From the NCBI GenBank assembly GCA_017443685.1, contig JAFSYD010000208.1, positions 1 through 6,403 of the forward strand: 6,403 bases of DNA. The letters run 5' to 3'. The DNA comes from Lachnospiraceae bacterium. Its GTDB lineage: Bacteria; Bacillota; Clostridia; Lachnospirales; Lachnospiraceae. Both the position numbers and the translations under genes were made by a program. This document shows positions 4,945 to 6,403 of this stretch, piece after piece; the first letter of the stretch is position 1; each line of letters begins with the position of its first letter. The notes below the pieces were generated by a model, which was not told the DNA's origin, searched no databases, and saw only the letters and a program-made list of their open reading frames with translations.

Positions 4945-6195
4945 TTACTTATTTCTGTCATATTTTATCGCAAACTGCATCACTCCTGCCCAATGCCCGG
5001 CGTGCAGATTGTCGTCAAGTACCAGTTCGCAGACCATCGGGAAGCTTTGCTTTTCCGTCCCGATCTTGGCTGCGTCGAATACCCGCTCGGTCTGTCCCGT
5101 AAAATGATCCGGCCGGAATTTCTTGCCCGTTGCGTCACCGTCATACTCATCCTTATCATATATGAACGCGTATCCGCCGACGTAGGCATTCCGCTTGCTG
5201 CTCATATTATTAAGTACGAAATTATAGTCCTTATCATATCCTTCGGTCGTCGTTACCGCCAGCTTTACCTTATCCGTCGGATCGGCAAATTCGGTCACCA
5301 CAGTAAACTCAAGCTGCGACGGCTTCCCTTTTTCGATGCTTTCAAGATCGACCTGCTTTGCGACACTGATGATAAAATTACCGTCCGCTCCGTTCCCTAA
5401 GTTGATCTGCGGCCGACCGAGCATCGCATCGACCTGCTCCTGTGTCAGCACAAAATCGAACTCATAGCTTTGTGTTTCGGTCTGTTCACCGTTTCCCTCG
5501 ATCTGCCCCGTTTCCGTCGGGGTTACCGTCGCTTCCACGGGATCGGCCTCCGGCACGTTCGCATATGCGGATGCTTCCTTCTCCGATGTGATGACCGTTT
5601 CCGCTACCGTCTTTTCGCTGTTTGTCTTCGGAGTGTTTTCTGTTTTTGCTGCCTGTGTTTTTTGTTCGTTTCCGCTGTCGGTTGCTGCCGATGCGCTGTC
5701 AGATGTTCCCTGCGCTGTCGCTGTCGATGTGTTTTCTGCTGTCCCCTGCGACGTTGCTGCCGTGGCTTTTGCTTCTGTTGCGGATGCCGCGGCGCTTTCG
5801 GTTGTGCTGCTGTTAGTGTTTTCGGAGGCGCCTGCTGTCGTTGTTGTAGTTGACGTGCTCCCGGCACCTGCTTCGTTTGCCTGTTCCGCGTCGCCGGTTG
5901 CTGCAAGCGGATCTGATGACGACGCACCCGCTTGCTTTTCGTTTGTGGTTCCGGTGTCTCCGCTATTATCGGATTGCGCTGCTTTTTCTTCGCTTTTGGA
6001 TGCTGTGATGGTGGACGGGATCGTTTCCTCGTCTGTCAGCACTTTCAGTTGGTTTGAGCTTCCACTTTTTTCTTCTGTGTTGCTTTCTTCGGTCGCTTTT
6101 ACCGGCACAACGGGAACCGCCGCAAGAGTGATCACTAATACGGTTATCGTGAGCAGACATATGAAATTGTGGAAGCGGTTTCTATGTCTTTTCAT
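4945..6195 (-). CDS. Secreted protein with Ser/Thr/Ala-rich stalk, unknown function
   Basis: 416 residues. It starts at the ATG at 6195, which has AAAGGA at good distance. Residues 1-34 form a Sec signal peptide: a basic start (KRHRNR), a long hydrophobic core, and probable cleavage after VKA at 34. Residues 35 to about 240 are low-complexity and probably disordered, rich in Thr, Ser, Ala and Glu, with a run of Thr (STSTTTTTAG, 113-122). Residues about 243-416 form a more ordered, probably beta-rich domain ending AGHWAGVMQFAIKYD. That ending is reminiscent of surface-protein modules whose last strand follows an AG-x-(W/Y)-x-G turn, but I cannot name a family. There is no LPXTG signal, C-terminal membrane anchor, lipobox or obvious cell-wall-binding repeat, so it may be released or held by a partner. 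It has its own 3' terminator and is probably monocistronic. Enzyme motifs are not apparent. Confidence 0.85.
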   Translation of the reverse strand: MKRHRNRFHNFICLLTITVLVITLAAVPVVPVKATEESNTEEKSGSSNQLKVLTDEETIPSTITASKSEEKAAQSDNSGDTGTTNEKQAGASSSDPLAATGDAEQANEAGAGSTSTTTTTAGASENTNSSTTESAAASATEAKATAATSQGTAENTSTATAQGTSDSASAATDSGNEQKTQAAKTENTPKTNSEKTVAETVITSEKEASAYANVPEADPVEATVTPTETGQIEGNGEQTETQSYEFDFVLTQEQVDAMLGRPQINLGNGADGNFIISVAKQVDLESIEKGKPSQLEFTVVTEFADPTDKVKLAVTTTEGYDKDYNFVLNNMSSKRNAYVGGYAFIYDKDEYDGDATGKKFRPDHFTGQTERVFDAAKIGTEKQSFPMVCELVLDDNLHAGHWAGVMQFAIKYDRNK

Positions 6196-6204
6196 TTAGG
6201 TAGT

Positions 6205-6210
6205 CCTTTG
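6205..6210 (-). promoter_or_regulatory. Ribosome binding site of the secreted-protein gene
   Basis: AAAGGA lies on the minus strand, about 9 bases before the ATG at 6195. It supports this start over any internal one, as does the complete signal peptide that begins here. Confidence 0.6.
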
Positions 6211-6248
6211 GTTCTTTGTCCGTCCCGGTTGTTGTTGGTTATATTTTG

Positions 6249-6254
6249 ATTATA
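6249..6254 (-). promoter_or_regulatory. Possible -10 element of the secreted-protein gene
   Basis: A perfect TATAAT stands on the minus strand 54 bases before the start codon. No good -35 is found at 16-18 bases (AGTAAA at 17), and there is no TG extension. If it is real, the promoter may need an activator or an alternative sigma factor. The region is AT-rich, so chance occurrence is possible. Confidence 0.4.
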
Positions 6255-6283
6255 TTTTTGCCCTATTCGCTTTTACTGAGGTA

Positions 6284-6403
6284 CTATGCGTTTTGGCTAT
6301 CAGATATTCCTTTTTCTCCAAGCGATGAGCACTCCGACGAGCTAATCGTCAACTCCATCATCAATTTCTTTGGAAAATGCTCATTGCTTCGCATTTTAAA
6401 GAT
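6284..6403 (-). repeat. Probable non-coding repeat with short open frame, running off the right edge
   Basis: On the minus strand a 36-codon frame runs from an ATG at 6394 to TAG at 6284 (begins MRSNEHFPKK, ends GISDSQNA). It has no ribosome site, and the frame is still open at the window edge. The plus strand is also open here (from about 6204 to the edge, including SDEHSDELIVNSIIN), which is unusual for a real single gene. It contains inverted repeats: AAAATGC/GCATTTT (6374-6380 with 6391-6397) and GACGA/TCGTC (6335-6339 with 6345-6349). My recollection, not checked, is that near-identical short peptides are annotated many times in Lachnospiraceae genomes, which would suit a dispersed DNA repeat rather than a protein. 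A genuine small protein or the tail of a gene beyond the edge remains possible. Confidence 0.4.

Noticed and set aside
5588..6199. Plus-strand open frame of 203 codons, hydrophobic
   Set aside because: It is the complement of the Ala/Thr/Ser-rich stalk, whose codons read backward as Val/Ala/Ser/Leu. The minus strand has a ribosome site and signal peptide.

Overview
The window looks like chromosomal DNA from a Gram-positive Clostridia-type bacterium, most likely of the Lachnospiraceae kind. The grounds are a T-box tRNA-sensing leader, Firmicutes-type promoters and Shine-Dalgarno sites, a very large hybrid histidine kinase of a style common in that family, and a secreted Ser/Thr/Ala-rich protein. 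The taxon is an inference; no rRNA or marker gene is present. Every supported feature lies on the minus strand, so transcription runs from right to left.

Right edge to left edge. 6403-6284 is a probable non-coding repeat with a short open frame. 6195-4945 encodes a secreted protein of 416 residues: signal peptide, about 200 residues of low-complexity stalk, and an unrecognised C-terminal domain. Its 3' region holds a long imperfect palindrome (4852-4935), a small hairpin (4814-4830) and a rho-independent terminator (4800-4771). A new promoter follows (-35 at 4743-4738, extended -10 at 4720-4715). Its leader carries two abutting perfect DnaA-box nonamers, and a third near-match sits in the promoter spacer. 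This promoter drives a hybrid sensor histidine kinase (4619-1170) and, 13 bases after it, a two-receiver response regulator without an output domain (1156-389). A tRNA-Leu(UAG) gene (381-301) starts only 7 bases after the regulator's stop. The left end is a T-box riboswitch leader with its own promoter. Its apparent specifier codon is TGG (Trp), and the gene it controls lies beyond the left edge.

The kinase carries all the modules of a His-Asp-His phosphorelay in one chain (HisKA, HATPase, receiver, Hpt). The small regulator encoded next to it is the natural candidate for the final Asp acceptor. With no DNA-binding or enzymatic output domain in the regulator, the pathway probably ends in a protein-protein interaction or in a partner encoded elsewhere. 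The secreted protein upstream is a separate transcription unit by its terminator; any functional link to the kinase is speculation.

The most unusual signals are the DnaA-box cluster over the kinase promoter and leader, the 36-bp tandem repeat in the kinase's extracytoplasmic loop, and the long palindrome downstream of the secreted-protein gene.
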